Positions 10,929 through 21,832 of a DNA stretch of 34,053 nt are shown here, piece after piece. The position numbers were made by a program, and so were the translations under genes. Under the pieces are notes generated by a model. It made no database searches. It saw only the letters and a list, made by a program, of their open reading frames with translations, and had not been told where the DNA came from. Position 1 is the stretch's first letter. The number at the start of each line of letters is the position of its first letter. The DNA comes from Gryganskiella cystojenkinii (taxonomy: Eukaryota; Mortierellomycota; Mortierellomycetes; Mortierellales; Mortierellaceae): positions 39,942 to 73,994 of the forward strand of contig JAAAIG010000081.1 of assembly GCA_015852425.1 (NCBI GenBank), written 5' to 3'.

Positions 10929-11533
10929 CTTTCGAGTTATTAATCTGTGTTCGTTAAGTCGTCAATAAAGAAAGTGAAAAAAGGAAAAGGGAGTAAAAAA
11001 TAAATTAAAGAGAGAACGCGTTGTTTAACGGGATGCAGAGAGCTCTGATTTGATAATTATTATTGCTATTTTCAGGGCACAGACCAGCGTCCTTTTTCCA
11101 ACGAACAAAGCAAAATTAAAACGTGAAAAAAAATGCACCGAAATGAGGAAGGAAGCGGAGCGAATGGAATGAACAATTTTGAAATCATTAAAAAGAGGTG
11201 AATCTGATTCCTGTAAAAAAACACACAAGGAGAGTGAGCCAAGACCCAAGGGGACCAGACTCCTTTTTCGAACCTCGGGTCTCAAGCTGCTGTGTAAAGA
11301 AGCTGTTGCTTGCTACCAGGCATACCCTTCTCTAGAACTGGAACCACCGAACCGGACCATTTGACATAAAAAAGTTATTATCCACGCCATCTACGCTTTT
11401 CTTTCTTTTTTATCATCGACATGTTGACCTTGTAGCTTCGTAATGTCCTTGAAGAAGACATACCCGATTATGCACCCTTTTTGTGCTTTATTTGTCGTTA
11501 CATACATGTCACGATTATTATTAGTGGTTAATG
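10929..11533. other. Intergenic region, promoter of the minus-strand surface protein
   Basis: This stretch lies between the start codon at 10928 and the stop codon of the Iml2-like gene at 11534, both on the minus strand. The first 90 bases are purine-rich on the plus strand, so pyrimidine-rich on the coding strand, as in the other leaders of this window. No gene is supported in the rest. Confidence 0.5.
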
Positions 11534-14500
11534 TTATTTGCTGTTGTTGACATTCGTGCCTGCAAGAGTCGCCTTCAGGGACACTTGACTTTGACTTCCA
11601 GTAATCCATTGCTGACTACCTCGCCGCCTCTGCGCATCTGACAAGATATTCGGCAGAGTGGTCCCCGAGGAGCTCCAACCTTGGTACGATGGAGTAGCTT
11701 GCACTGCCGCTGCGACAGCCGAAGCTGCTGGGGGCTCAGACGCCCTCCTGGAGGCCTTTGAAGCCTTTATTGTGCTCGATGTTGTACTCTCTTGTTCCAC
11801 AGACGAGGTCAGAGCAGTATCAGCAGCCTCAGAGATCGCCTTTTGGATCTGCTCGATACAGATTGAGCTTCTTTGTCGCAAAGGTTGAGAAAACTCGAAT
11901 TTTTTGTATCTCGAGTTATAGAAGCTCGCCGCACTAGGTGGTGCTGGAACTGTCGCTACTGTCACTCCTGCTGCTGACGAAGTGTTAAGGGGACTTCCTG
12001 CAGGCATGTTACCAAAGATTTGACTGTGCCTATTCAATGCTCCAGCTACAGACGCTGATGTACTGACGATACTCTCGACCACATTCGTGACCGTGTCTGA
12101 GGGATATCCGCCTCCGTAAACCGAAAATCGAGGATTCGGAACGTTGTTGTTGATAGCAGTCGAAGAGTTGTTGCTGGATGAAGCTGTACTGGTGCTGCCC
12201 CCGCCTGTGCTGCCGCTGAAAAGAAGAGTGCTGACAGGTCGAACTTCTTTGCCCGGACCCTTGACGACCCATTGAAACTGCTCCAGAGCGGCCTGCGGGA
12301 GATGTAATTTTTTGAACAAAAGTTCTCCGAGCTAAAAACGACAGAGGGGTTGGTCGATCAGTTGCTGACAAAATAGAAAAAATGATCTTGGGATTTTAAA
12401 TGAGCCATCCTTACCTCGTAATGGCAATAGGGTATGACCCACATCTCCGAGACAATAGAGGATTCGAGCAACAAACAGTCTGTCAGTGCTGTGTATGCAA
12501 ACGTCGCATCGTCCGGGAGCAGCTGGCGATGTACAACTGCACTCAACAACAAATAGATGGCCTGCGTGTCACCATCTAACGTCGCCCGAACAGACTAGAA
12601 CGAGGAAGGAACAAGTAACAGCGCTCAATCAACAAGACAGAAACAGCTGGTGTGAACGTTAGCATGATAAAAGCAATAGTCTTTCTCTCCGCTTACCTTC
12701 CATATCGTTTCGAGAAGTGTTTTAAACTTTCTCAAGAGTGCCGGTCTCATGTATGCGAGGTCACGTCGAAGATAAAGAATCACGAGTGGCAAGAACGGGG
12801 AGATGCGACCATGTTGAAGACTCTTTTGACATTGGTTCCAAGCAAACTTGTTGAATCGGTTGAGCTATGATGACAGCAGGTTGAAAATAGAGAGGGAAAA
12901 CCTGTCAGTTTTCGAGACAGAAACATATTACACGTACCCCGCCATTTTCAAGGTATACATTGTCGTCTTCATTACCTTGCCAGCCTGAGCAGGCGGAGGC
13001 GGAGGCGTAAACGCGGCCACGAACCCACTACCCGTCATCGTTGTCGCAGTTGCAGCATGTGAGGAAACAAAAGTCTCTGAATCCTTGATCGTGATCGTAC
13101 TCTGAGTGGATTCCGTCTTGACATGCTCAAAGATCGAACCTCCAGCTGTAGACTTCATAGTAGCATTCAACTGTTCAGGCGTCGCCATCATTGCGAGCAC
13201 CTCCTGCGCGGCGATCAGTAGATCCGAATCTGATCCTGAAGAGGACGTAGGCGGGGTCGTTCGAGGTACCCCAGATGGTGTAGTTGAGCCAGAATGACTT
13301 CCTCCGGGTGTCATAGAGCGTTCTTGAGAAGGGAGATGGTGACCAAACCCTTCTCGTCCATACTCAAAGTAGCCCTCCTGTCCAAGACGGACAACGACTT
13401 TACTCGCAATCAGGCACAGTCCACAGAACGGTGCCAACTCAAACTCGTCCTCTTCTTCATCTTCCGTTTCCATCGACGTCGAGGATTCTTGTGCAGCGAA
13501 TGATGATTGATTGATGCTGTTGCTCCGACTTGTTCTTTTGCGTCTTCCACCTACGGGACTTAATACAGGCGTGGCGGCTGCATCTGCAGGGATAGGAATA
13601 AAGAATCGTCTCCAAAGGATCTCAAAGATATCGGCGGCTTTGTCAAACTCTTGATTAATAAAGAAGGTTAGACCAAGTTCGAATCGATAATTGATCGAGG
13701 GAATGCCTGCGGCTTCGCAGGTTTGGATACCCCTGGTGATATGGTTCAGGGCCCCAGGAATCATATTGCCAGTCTTACGGGCATGGTGACAGGCCATCAG
13801 GAGATAACTGGATCCGTTGCTATAAAAGTAAGATATCGATCAAAATTAATAGGGTAAATTATGAGTCGTAAATGAAATTTATCATGAAAAAAAATAGGTG
13901 GTGAGGTGGCAGACTTAAGAATTAAGTAGACGTACGGGCATGTTTTAAGTACTTCTTGAAGGATCTCGCCCGCTCGGCTAAGAGATATGTTCGGGTCGTT
14001 CATTCCTCTTGGTAAAAACAGATAATTGATTAACAAGAACAGTGCCGAGAATGGAGCTAAATGATGAAGATAAATTCAATCACTGTCAGTCGACATGTAT
14101 CATGGAGATCAGCAATGACCTGTATTTTTGTTTCCCCCCACCCCCCTTTACCTCGGCCGTTCCTGCGCGTAAAGACAGACTCCAAGAGTTGGATTCCTTG
14201 CTCATGATTCGACTGCAAACCAATAGTCCTCAAAGCTGGAAGTAACGATTTGGGTACAATCGCGGCAATAAAGTAAAAGAGCCCCAATCCGTAATGCAAG
14301 TAGTCTTCCACATCTTCCAGGACCTTGACTGCTGTCTTGATCTCCTCCTTAGCCTTGGCTTGATCGCGAAGAGCACTGGCCAGACCTTTCGAAGCGGGAC
14401 TGGAAGCGAGAAATTTCGACCGCGATCTGGGTTCGACACTGCTGCTGCTGCTGCCCTGTAGGATATCGGAACCATCTACAGGAGAAGTCGACAGCGAGGA

Positions 14501-17500
14501 CGAAGAGTGATGGGTACTCATGCGTCGTCCGAATATGGACCAACGCGACCCTTCCACAGGATGAGACGACGATAGAACTGAAGTCGTGGACCTCTTCAGC
14601 GGGTTATTTGGGATTGAAACAGGCATAATTCCTGTCTTGACCGACCCATGCAGTCGATTTTCCTTGTCATCTGCACCCGCTGGCGCCGATGGTGCAATCA
14701 TATCGGAATCTACGTCCACTTGAGCTTGTGTTTGAGCTTGAGCACAAAGAGTCGAGAGCTTTTGCCACCGGTCCTTAGCCATCTCTATCTCTTGTTTGAT
14801 CCGCATATAACCCTTCCAGGCTCGACGTAGTTGAAGGCCACCACGAATATCCGAGAAGGTTCCTTTTGTGTCCGAGGAAGCAGTGAGTTGGAGAATGCCG
14901 CGGTAGAGTAGCGTGTCATAAAAAGACATTTCACAATCCCACTTGTAGTTTTGTCGAAGTGTACTCTCGTTGACGGTGATCAAACTTGCATCCGCACTAC
15001 AGAGAGATCGATAGGCCATGTAACTCGATTCCTATTGCAACACATGAACAAACATTTGTTGTCAGTAACGTCAAAGAAAACCATACCGCCAAGTAAACAG
15101 CAACGCGATTGAAACAAATCGAAAAGTAAAACATACAAATTCCTGCTTCTTATCCAAGATCCGAGAAGCGACTTGCTCGGATAGCTGCAACGATTCCATG
15201 AGCTCCGAGTCTGGCTCTGATAATTGCCCGCTGATAAGTTGTCGGACGATGTGGACCTAATAGAGTTACAATGTCAAAGTAGGTAACACTGGTGAGTTTT
15301 TCAAGGCCGATCACAACTACGCGTATTTGAACTCTAAACACAGAGAAAGCCACATACCTCTGCAGTGGCAAGACTCCATCGAGGGAACGAAGCACCATTG
15401 TCCTTGAAGACTTCCAGTGCGTATGCAAACTCGTTATTCCAGCAGGCTGTAATGCCCTCCGTCAACATAATCGGATGCAAATGCGATCGACTCATGGCCG
15501 CCACGCGTTCGCTCATTCTCTTTCGTTTACTCGCGATGGCGGAGGCTGAGGACCTTGTCCCTTGGTCTTTCGACACATGCCTCATATTTTGCAACGACCC
15601 CGCTGTACTGCCCGTGATGTTTTTTGTGCCCGAAGAGACTTTTTTGAGACCGATGCCAGTTGAAACGGTGGTTCCAGGTCCCAGGAGAATTGAGTTTGAG
15701 ATCAATGCCCTGGCTCTCAACACAGCGGAGCCGGCTGCATCCGTGGGTGGCAAGGGTTGTGAGGTCAGCAGAGACGGCACCGCTGCTGCTGCTGCTGTAA
15801 ATCCCTCAAAGTTACCGCCCGAGTCACGATTTCTTAACTGCATCATAATGTTCTCACTAGCGGATGCAGAAGAGGACAAAATGGGTTCGGACCCATTCTC
15901 CTCTTCTCCAGGAACCATCCCGCGATCGCCGTTCGTATCTGTATTACTTTCTGCAACATGTCTGTTGATAATCTTTTGCCCCGGAGATCCCTTTCTCGGA
16001 GGGATACCTATCGGGAGACCTCCTCGAGCATGAACTAATGGGGTCGCGATTCCTCGGCTCACAAGAAGTCGTACAGGCGGTGGGTTTGAGGGCGGCTTTG
16101 GGATGTTGAGGGTCGGAGGTGATTGCTGTTGGAAGTGATGTGAGAGAGTTGACATAGCGACAATCGGGGAGGCGGAGGGACCTGTAGTAAATTCGACCAC
16201 AAACGGCACATGTTGTGACCTAACTATTTCCTCCTCCGAGAGTTGCTGTTGCTGTTGTTCTTGTTCTTTTTCTCGTTGGTTTCTTTTTTTGAGCTCAGAC
16301 GCCATCTCAGACAGCAGCTGTCCCTGTTGTTGCCTAACCCTGAATTGCGACTTCGTCGTATCGAAATAGGTCTCGACCGTCAACTCTTGAACTGCATGGC
16401 CTTCTTCAATCTGAACTTCGTGGTAATCCGATGTTTCCGTGAGGGCAGAATCTGACGGGAAAGCGGCATGTTGATTTCGAGTCATCATCCTTGGATCATC
16501 AACATCACTCATAACAACATCTCGGTCGGTATTACTGGTATCACCATCCTCGATGTCTCCGTCATATCCTTGACGTCTTTCGTTAAACAAACTGGTTACC
16601 CGACTGTCGGACGTGGAAGCAAGGTCGTCGTCATCTCCACGACCGATCGATGCAGTGTGAGCCAGTAGCTGCGGATTTCTGCTTAGTGGCAGCGGCTCTT
16701 GTTCGTCGTCGCCTACTTCGCGTCCTAACCGGCGATCGTTGATGAATGCGGAAGATGCGAGCGCTTTGTCATCCTCTGCTATATAATCTCGATCCTGTCG
16801 ACGGGTGCTCATAAACGCCGCGGATTCGAGCGCCGTATCGTCCCATGCAGAATGATCACCATAAGCTCTTGTCTCGGAATCCGATCGAGCCAAATGACCG
16901 GCCGAGACCAAATGCTGACCGTAAGCGACGCCACCGACACCACCACCAACAACGACACCGCCTCGCGGACCGTATCCGCCGTACCCATCATAACCGCTAT
17001 GGCCATAGCTGTACGGACCAACGGCTCCAGCTCCAACGAATCCTGGTCCGTTCTCCAACTCATGAATTGAAGCGATGTCGACTTCGTGGTCGTTATAAAT
17101 CGAAGCCACAGAATATGGTCGCTCGTTCTCGTAAATAGAAGCAATCGAGTTACCGCGGTTCAAGGCTGCTAATCCTCTGACCCCACCATAAGGTCCGTTT
17201 CCTCCTCCGTACGCACCTCCATAGGCACCCACGCCACCTCCATAGGCACCGATATCTCCTATAGCTCCTGGAACAATCGTTTCATAGGTCCCATATTCCG
17301 GGACGATTGGCACCATAGGTTCTGGAATCGCAACTACTGGTTCAGGAATCACGACCACTGGTTCAGGAGCAACCACGACCCGAGGTTCAGGGACAACGAC
17401 TGCTGGTGGAGGCGGCGGTGGGATGATCCGTGCAGGTGGCCTGTAAACTGGAATAGGGGGTGGAGGTGGTCTCTCCTGGATAATCACGGGTGGTGGTGGA

Positions 17501-18642
17501 GGTGGCTCTACATAGACAGGTGCTGCCGGAGGTAGAATAAGGACTCGAGGGGGCGGTTGATATTTGACTTGAGGTCGTGGCGGTGGGGCTACGATAACTG
17601 CTTTTGGAACCGGCTCTGGTACGAATACGGCAGGAGGCGGTGGCTCCACAAGGACGGGCCTTTGTCGCGGTTGATAAATGACCGGTGTAGCAGGTTCAAC
17701 AATCTCTGTCCTTTGAGGTGGAATTATCATGATTGGCTCGGGTATTGATGTGATTCGAGTGTCATCGATATAAGCGCCCCTTTGCATCGACGGCGGGATG
17801 TCATCCACGATACCCCAAGTGATCACTCCTGTGGGGCGTTCAGTGTCCTCGATCTCGACCCATTGACCATTGATCCATTGACCGGGAACACGACCAACAG
17901 GTCTTCCTCCAACGATTGTTCCTCCGATAACACCACCGACAGCTCCTCCAACCACTCCTCCGACGATGATGCCTCTTTTGTCAATATCTCCAATCTCGTT
18001 CTCCTCCGTCACGGTGACTTTTTCAGATCTTTCGTGAACATGGCGTCGACGGTAACCACTTTCATCGCCAGCTATACGCCTGCTGGAGTCGCTAATATCG
18101 ATATCCTCTTCATCAACTGTGGTGCGTTCAATCCGGCCGTGAATATGAACACCTCTCGATCCGTGGGGTGGATCAATCGATTTGCCTGGCTCATTGTCCA
18201 CAGGACCGGGATGCGGCGGTTCTTTCATGGTGTTCGACAGTCCTTCGTGACCCTTTTTATGACCCTTGATCGTGCCTTTGGGTGCTGTTGGAAAACCTAG
18301 ATCGGGGCTGTCATCATCGCCATCCTCGAATTCCGGGTTGATACCATCACCACTTTGATCCAACTCTGCCCTTGAGCTCTCCTTGATATCAAGCTCGACA
18401 ATGTTGCCGCCTTTGAAATCCTTTCCGAGAATCGCTTCTAGCTCTGAGGCTGGACCTTCTTGGTAGGGATGCTCTGGGCAATTGGGTTCATCGCACATGA
18501 CAGCCGTGATCGTTTGTCGAGACGAGACGTTGAACTTCATGGTCGAAAGACCGTGTGATGAGCCCAATCGATGAAGGTCGTCCTTGTGCACAACTCCGAT
18601 TTCGGGCTCTTTGTTACCTAACGGATTGAGACGAATGGGCAT
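11534..18642 (-). CDS. IML2: Iml2/TTC39 tetratricopeptide protein with very long Pro/Gly-rich N-terminal region
   Basis: Exons read 18617-15358, 15256-15137, 15031-14152, 14056-13936, 13819-12976 (or 12934), 12864-12697, 12594-12415 and 12331-11534. The part from about 15490 downward matches Iml2/TTC39: a start rich in CWNNEFAYAL, then LRRAWKGY, YGLGLFYFIAAIVP, GSSYLLMACHHARKTGN and YRFELGLTFFINQEF. It ends with LPDDATFAYTALTDCLLLES and PYCHYELGELLF. Yeast Iml2 works with lipid droplets in clearing inclusion bodies, and animal TTC39 proteins touch lipid metabolism. Family members normally begin near the repeat domain. Here about 1000 upstream codons stay open: a Gly-zipper stretch, a Pro-rich region, GGY repeats and a poly-Gln patch. 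The start is unresolved. The exon can be spliced from the four-TM gene upstream (TTAG acceptor at 18618), begin at ATG 18642 (about 2.1 kaa), or begin internally, for example at ATG 16155. Ser/Ala-rich insertions interrupt the TPR region. Confidence 0.7.
16729..16839 (-). repeat. Degenerate 14-residue tandem motif in the Pro/Gly-rich exon
   Basis: Two 42-base copies (16839-16798 and 16770-16729) encode DTALESAAFMSTRR and DKALASSAFINDRR, each followed by an acidic stretch. A looser third relative containing SLFNERR lies further downstream on the minus strand (about 16568-16590). Eight of the 14 positions agree between the first two copies. The nucleotide copies have diverged, so the protein motif rather than the DNA appears to be kept. 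Confidence 0.5.
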
Positions 18643-21214
18643 GCATTAACAAGTGGCCATGCGTTGGTTACAATATTCATGTTATGAGGTCTGGTTTTAC
18701 CATTCTCAGGCACATCGATCGCGACAGCGGTTCCGCTGGTGCCACTTTTATCCGCCGAAGACTCCTTGAAGTGGGGATGTTGCTGGTGCCGAGGTCGATC
18801 GTCGGCTTTTTCGAGGTTATCATCGCCCTCCTGACTGTATGTAACAACTCCGACTCCTGGACCATTCTCATGATGACCGTTAGTACCATCTTTGACCGTG
18901 GTTTCTGTTCCGCTGCGATGGTGATGAAGATGATGGTGACCCTCATGACTTTTCCTCCGATCACTAGACTCCTCGTCGCTTCGAACCTCTGTCTTGATCG
19001 TATAATCCACATCCATTAACTCTTGTTGTTCAAGCCTATGTTGCAAAAGCTCACCCTCTAGTCGTAGCTCTTGATTCAGCCGCTGCTCTTGCAACTCCAG
19101 CTCCAGGTGAGAACTCTCGTCTAAGAGAGCACCTTCCTCAACTTCGAAACCTGGGACCTCGACAGCGTCCTCGTCGTCCTGTCCAGTACCTTCCATCTCA
19201 TCATCCGAGGACTCAACAAGGATACCTGAGTATATAATGCTATGTCCACCTGTCCAGGTCCTGCGACCAGATCCATTCGGGTCCATGTTGGATCGGACTC
19301 GTCGTCGTCTGGGTGTATAACCAACCGTGAGACCTGCCCCACTACCAGAATGGCAACCATTTCCGTTCGCATCCTGGCCTCGGAAGGCCCAAGATAGGGG
19401 AGACTTGCCCAATTCGCTCGTGGATACGCCTCCAGACTGGGGCGAAAGGATAGGCCGATCTGGCATGGCCGCAGAAGAGGCTGCAGGAGAGAACGCATAA
19501 ACTTGTTGCCGTCTCGCGTCCTGGAAGGCCAGCAAGGTCGCCATATCATGCTCTTCTTCTTCCTCCTCTTGCTCACCGTCGACATTCTCATATTCGTTCT
19601 CCTCTTCGTCGCCTCCCGACCTGCCTGTCAATCGAGATCGGGCCAGCTTCCGAGAGTTGACAGCTCTGCGATCCAAACTGACTTTGATAAATGCATCCTG
19701 GTCTCTGTCGTTATGGCCATCATCCTGATCCTCTCCCTCATCAAGTTCTTGAACTGCATCAAAAGGTGAAGTAGTCATGGTCCCATAGGAGGTGCCTCTT
19801 CTCAAGTTCGTTGATCCTCTGGCATGAGATCCGAAAGCGCCGTTGCCGACATACCGTGATTCCCTTGAAAATGTGATGCTCTCAGCCAAGACCGGATCGT
19901 ATGCATAAGAGAGCGTGGCGGACATAGGTGTGTGAGCCGAATAGGAGATCCAATGGAACTGAGTCAAGAGCAACGAGACCGTGTACTGGGCGATCAGCAC
20001 TGGAGGGAGCTCGAGTCTATGCTGTATCACCATATTAACCTCGAACATGATGTAGAGCGTGACGAGCTACCCGTCAGCCACACAACAAAAAACTCGTTAG
20101 TATTCATTCAAGGAAATGCCCTAAGACAACGTGTGGCTTAATGCATTGTCCTTACCACGCAAACAAAAATAACGACCACATTGTAGTTTCCGTGGCTATA
20201 TCTCGCCGTGAATCCGATGACCAACAGCCTCAGGATCGCCAGGGCGGTCAGCGGCACCGGTAACTTTTCCCAACTCCAAGTCCAGCCGGCGCTTTCTCCT
20301 CCCTCTGAAGGCGGCTTTAGTCCTGTCAAGGCCGCAAAGATGATCAAGAACAGAAGATCGATCCAACAGAGCCATTTTGACACCCTGGCCCGTTTTTGTT
20401 TCAAAAGGAAATCTTGACCGGAACTGCCAAAGTACGAAGCACCGCCTTCACTATCATCATCGTCGTCGACTTCATCCTCATCTCCGCTGTGCCGGCGACC
20501 GTACTCTCGATTTGGTGTTGTATTGTCGATCGTGTACAGAGAATTCAGGCTTGAGTTGGAGCGTTGCTGCTGTAAGAGTGCATCGCGCAGAGTTGAAGCG
20601 CCTGGTCTGGTGAAGGGACCCCTAGATGTTCCATTTGTGCCGTTATTGTGGCTGTTTCTCAAGCCATTACCCAATCTCTCTCCAAAAGGTCCCGGTCCAG
20701 GCATCGTCATCGTAGAGATAGCTCCTGAAATCGTGCCATGCCTAGTCCCCGTCCCACCTGCACCGTAAAAGGTCGAAGCAGACGTTGAAGAAGAGTGAGA
20801 TGTCAAAGATGAATCGATGACCACACTCTGACTCCTAAACGGAGCGCGAAATTGTTTTGAGGATGAAGATGGCGGCGTGGCCCGATCAAAACTCGAGGAG
20901 GAGATTGACGAGGAAGCTGGCGGCTGTTGACCATGATACGCTGTGGCGAATTGAAAGTTGTTGACGCTGTTGCTTGAACCAGCACTTGTCCCGGGCACAA
21001 AAGCAATTCGATGGAGAGAATCGTTGGGACCAAAAAGACTTGATGAAGAAGTCGAATGGCGGATAGAATAAGAAGAGGTACTCGAGGGGAAGGGCTGGTG
21101 CTGTTGGATTAAGGTCTGAGGTGCTTGGGGTTGTGCTTGGGATCGTGAAAGTGGTTGATGTTGTTGCTGCTGTTGTCGAGTTTTCGACGAGCTTGAAGGG
21201 ACATTGGATGACAT
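18618..21214 (-). CDS. Four-TM membrane protein with long acidic/His-rich tail
   Basis: Exon 1 is 21214-20156 and exon 2 starts at 20066 (GTAAGG donor, GTAG acceptor, phase 0). The first 278 residues are Ser/Gln/Gly-rich and cytosol-like. Four hydrophobic helices follow at about 281-300, 318-336, 345-365 and 372-396; the exon junction falls inside the third. The tail has a Glu-rich run, a Leu/Glu/Gln-rich coiled-coil-like stretch and a His cluster. If exon 2 runs on without splicing it stops at 18618. If a phase-1 donor at 18700 (GTAAAA) is used, an 84-bp intron joins it in frame to the Pro/Gly-rich exon of the Iml2-like gene. I favour the joined form because no promoter-sized gap separates the two frames. 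I recognise no family for the four helices; an internal-membrane scaffold is only a guess. Confidence 0.6.
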
Positions 21215-21832
21215 TTCTTCTCTCTCCCTATCTCGCCCTCAGTGCTCCGGTCGGTCTAAAGCACAATTTTTTTGTGTCGTTATCCTGGTTCCTGAACTGT
21301 GAGTTACCGGTAGTCTCTCTCTACCCTGAGAATGAAAGTCAGTATTGCAGGGAAGGTGGTGAAGACGGAGAGAAAAAACAGTGGTATGAGCGCAGTTTCG
21401 AGGGAGAGGGAGAGAGAGTGTGTGTGTGTGTGCGTGTGTGTGCGAAAGGACAAAGAAAGGACTTTCGGATGCCTGGCCTGTTACTTTGTTCCTGACAGAC
21501 GAGACAAACAAAGCCCTGTTTTATCCCCTGTGTCCTGTGTCAGCTGCCAACTTTATGTTTGTGTCCCCCCATGAGGGTGTCGAAGAACAGGCACAGATCG
21601 GTTGTGACCAAACCGCCCCTTTTAGTCAACCTGAAAAAGGGGGGGCGGATCATGTCATGACATATTCAAGTGAGTGAATAAAAAACGTCGTCGGACCGTG
21701 CACAATCGACATTGTAATTGAAATGAAGTTGGTACCTGAATGCACCAATCGACATCTCGAATGAGCATCAGGAAGAACGAAAAAGGGGGTAATATGCATG
21801 ATTTATATTAAGTGGTATGTGGTTGTGTATTG
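21215..21832. other. Intergenic region upstream of the four-TM gene
   Basis: This is the 618 bp between the start codon at 21214 and the stop codon of the PC-esterase-like gene at 21833. It should hold the promoter of the former and the 3' end of the latter. A GA/GT microsatellite lies at 21411-21444. Open frames of 60-120 codons here are built on that repeat and look spurious. Confidence 0.5.
21411..21444. repeat. (GA)n-(GT)n compound microsatellite
   Basis: A short GAGAGA run passes directly into about 24 bases of GT dinucleotides interrupted twice by GC. It lies about 200 bp upstream of the four-TM gene's start codon and could vary in length between strains. Confidence 0.8.

Noticed and set aside
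15365..16033. 222-codon plus-strand frame
   Set aside because: It is antisense to the long exon of the Iml2-like gene and has no domain of its own.
17782..18300. 172-codon plus-strand frame rich in Ser and Asn
   Set aside because: Antisense shadow of the Gly-zipper and Asp-rich part of the minus-strand exon.
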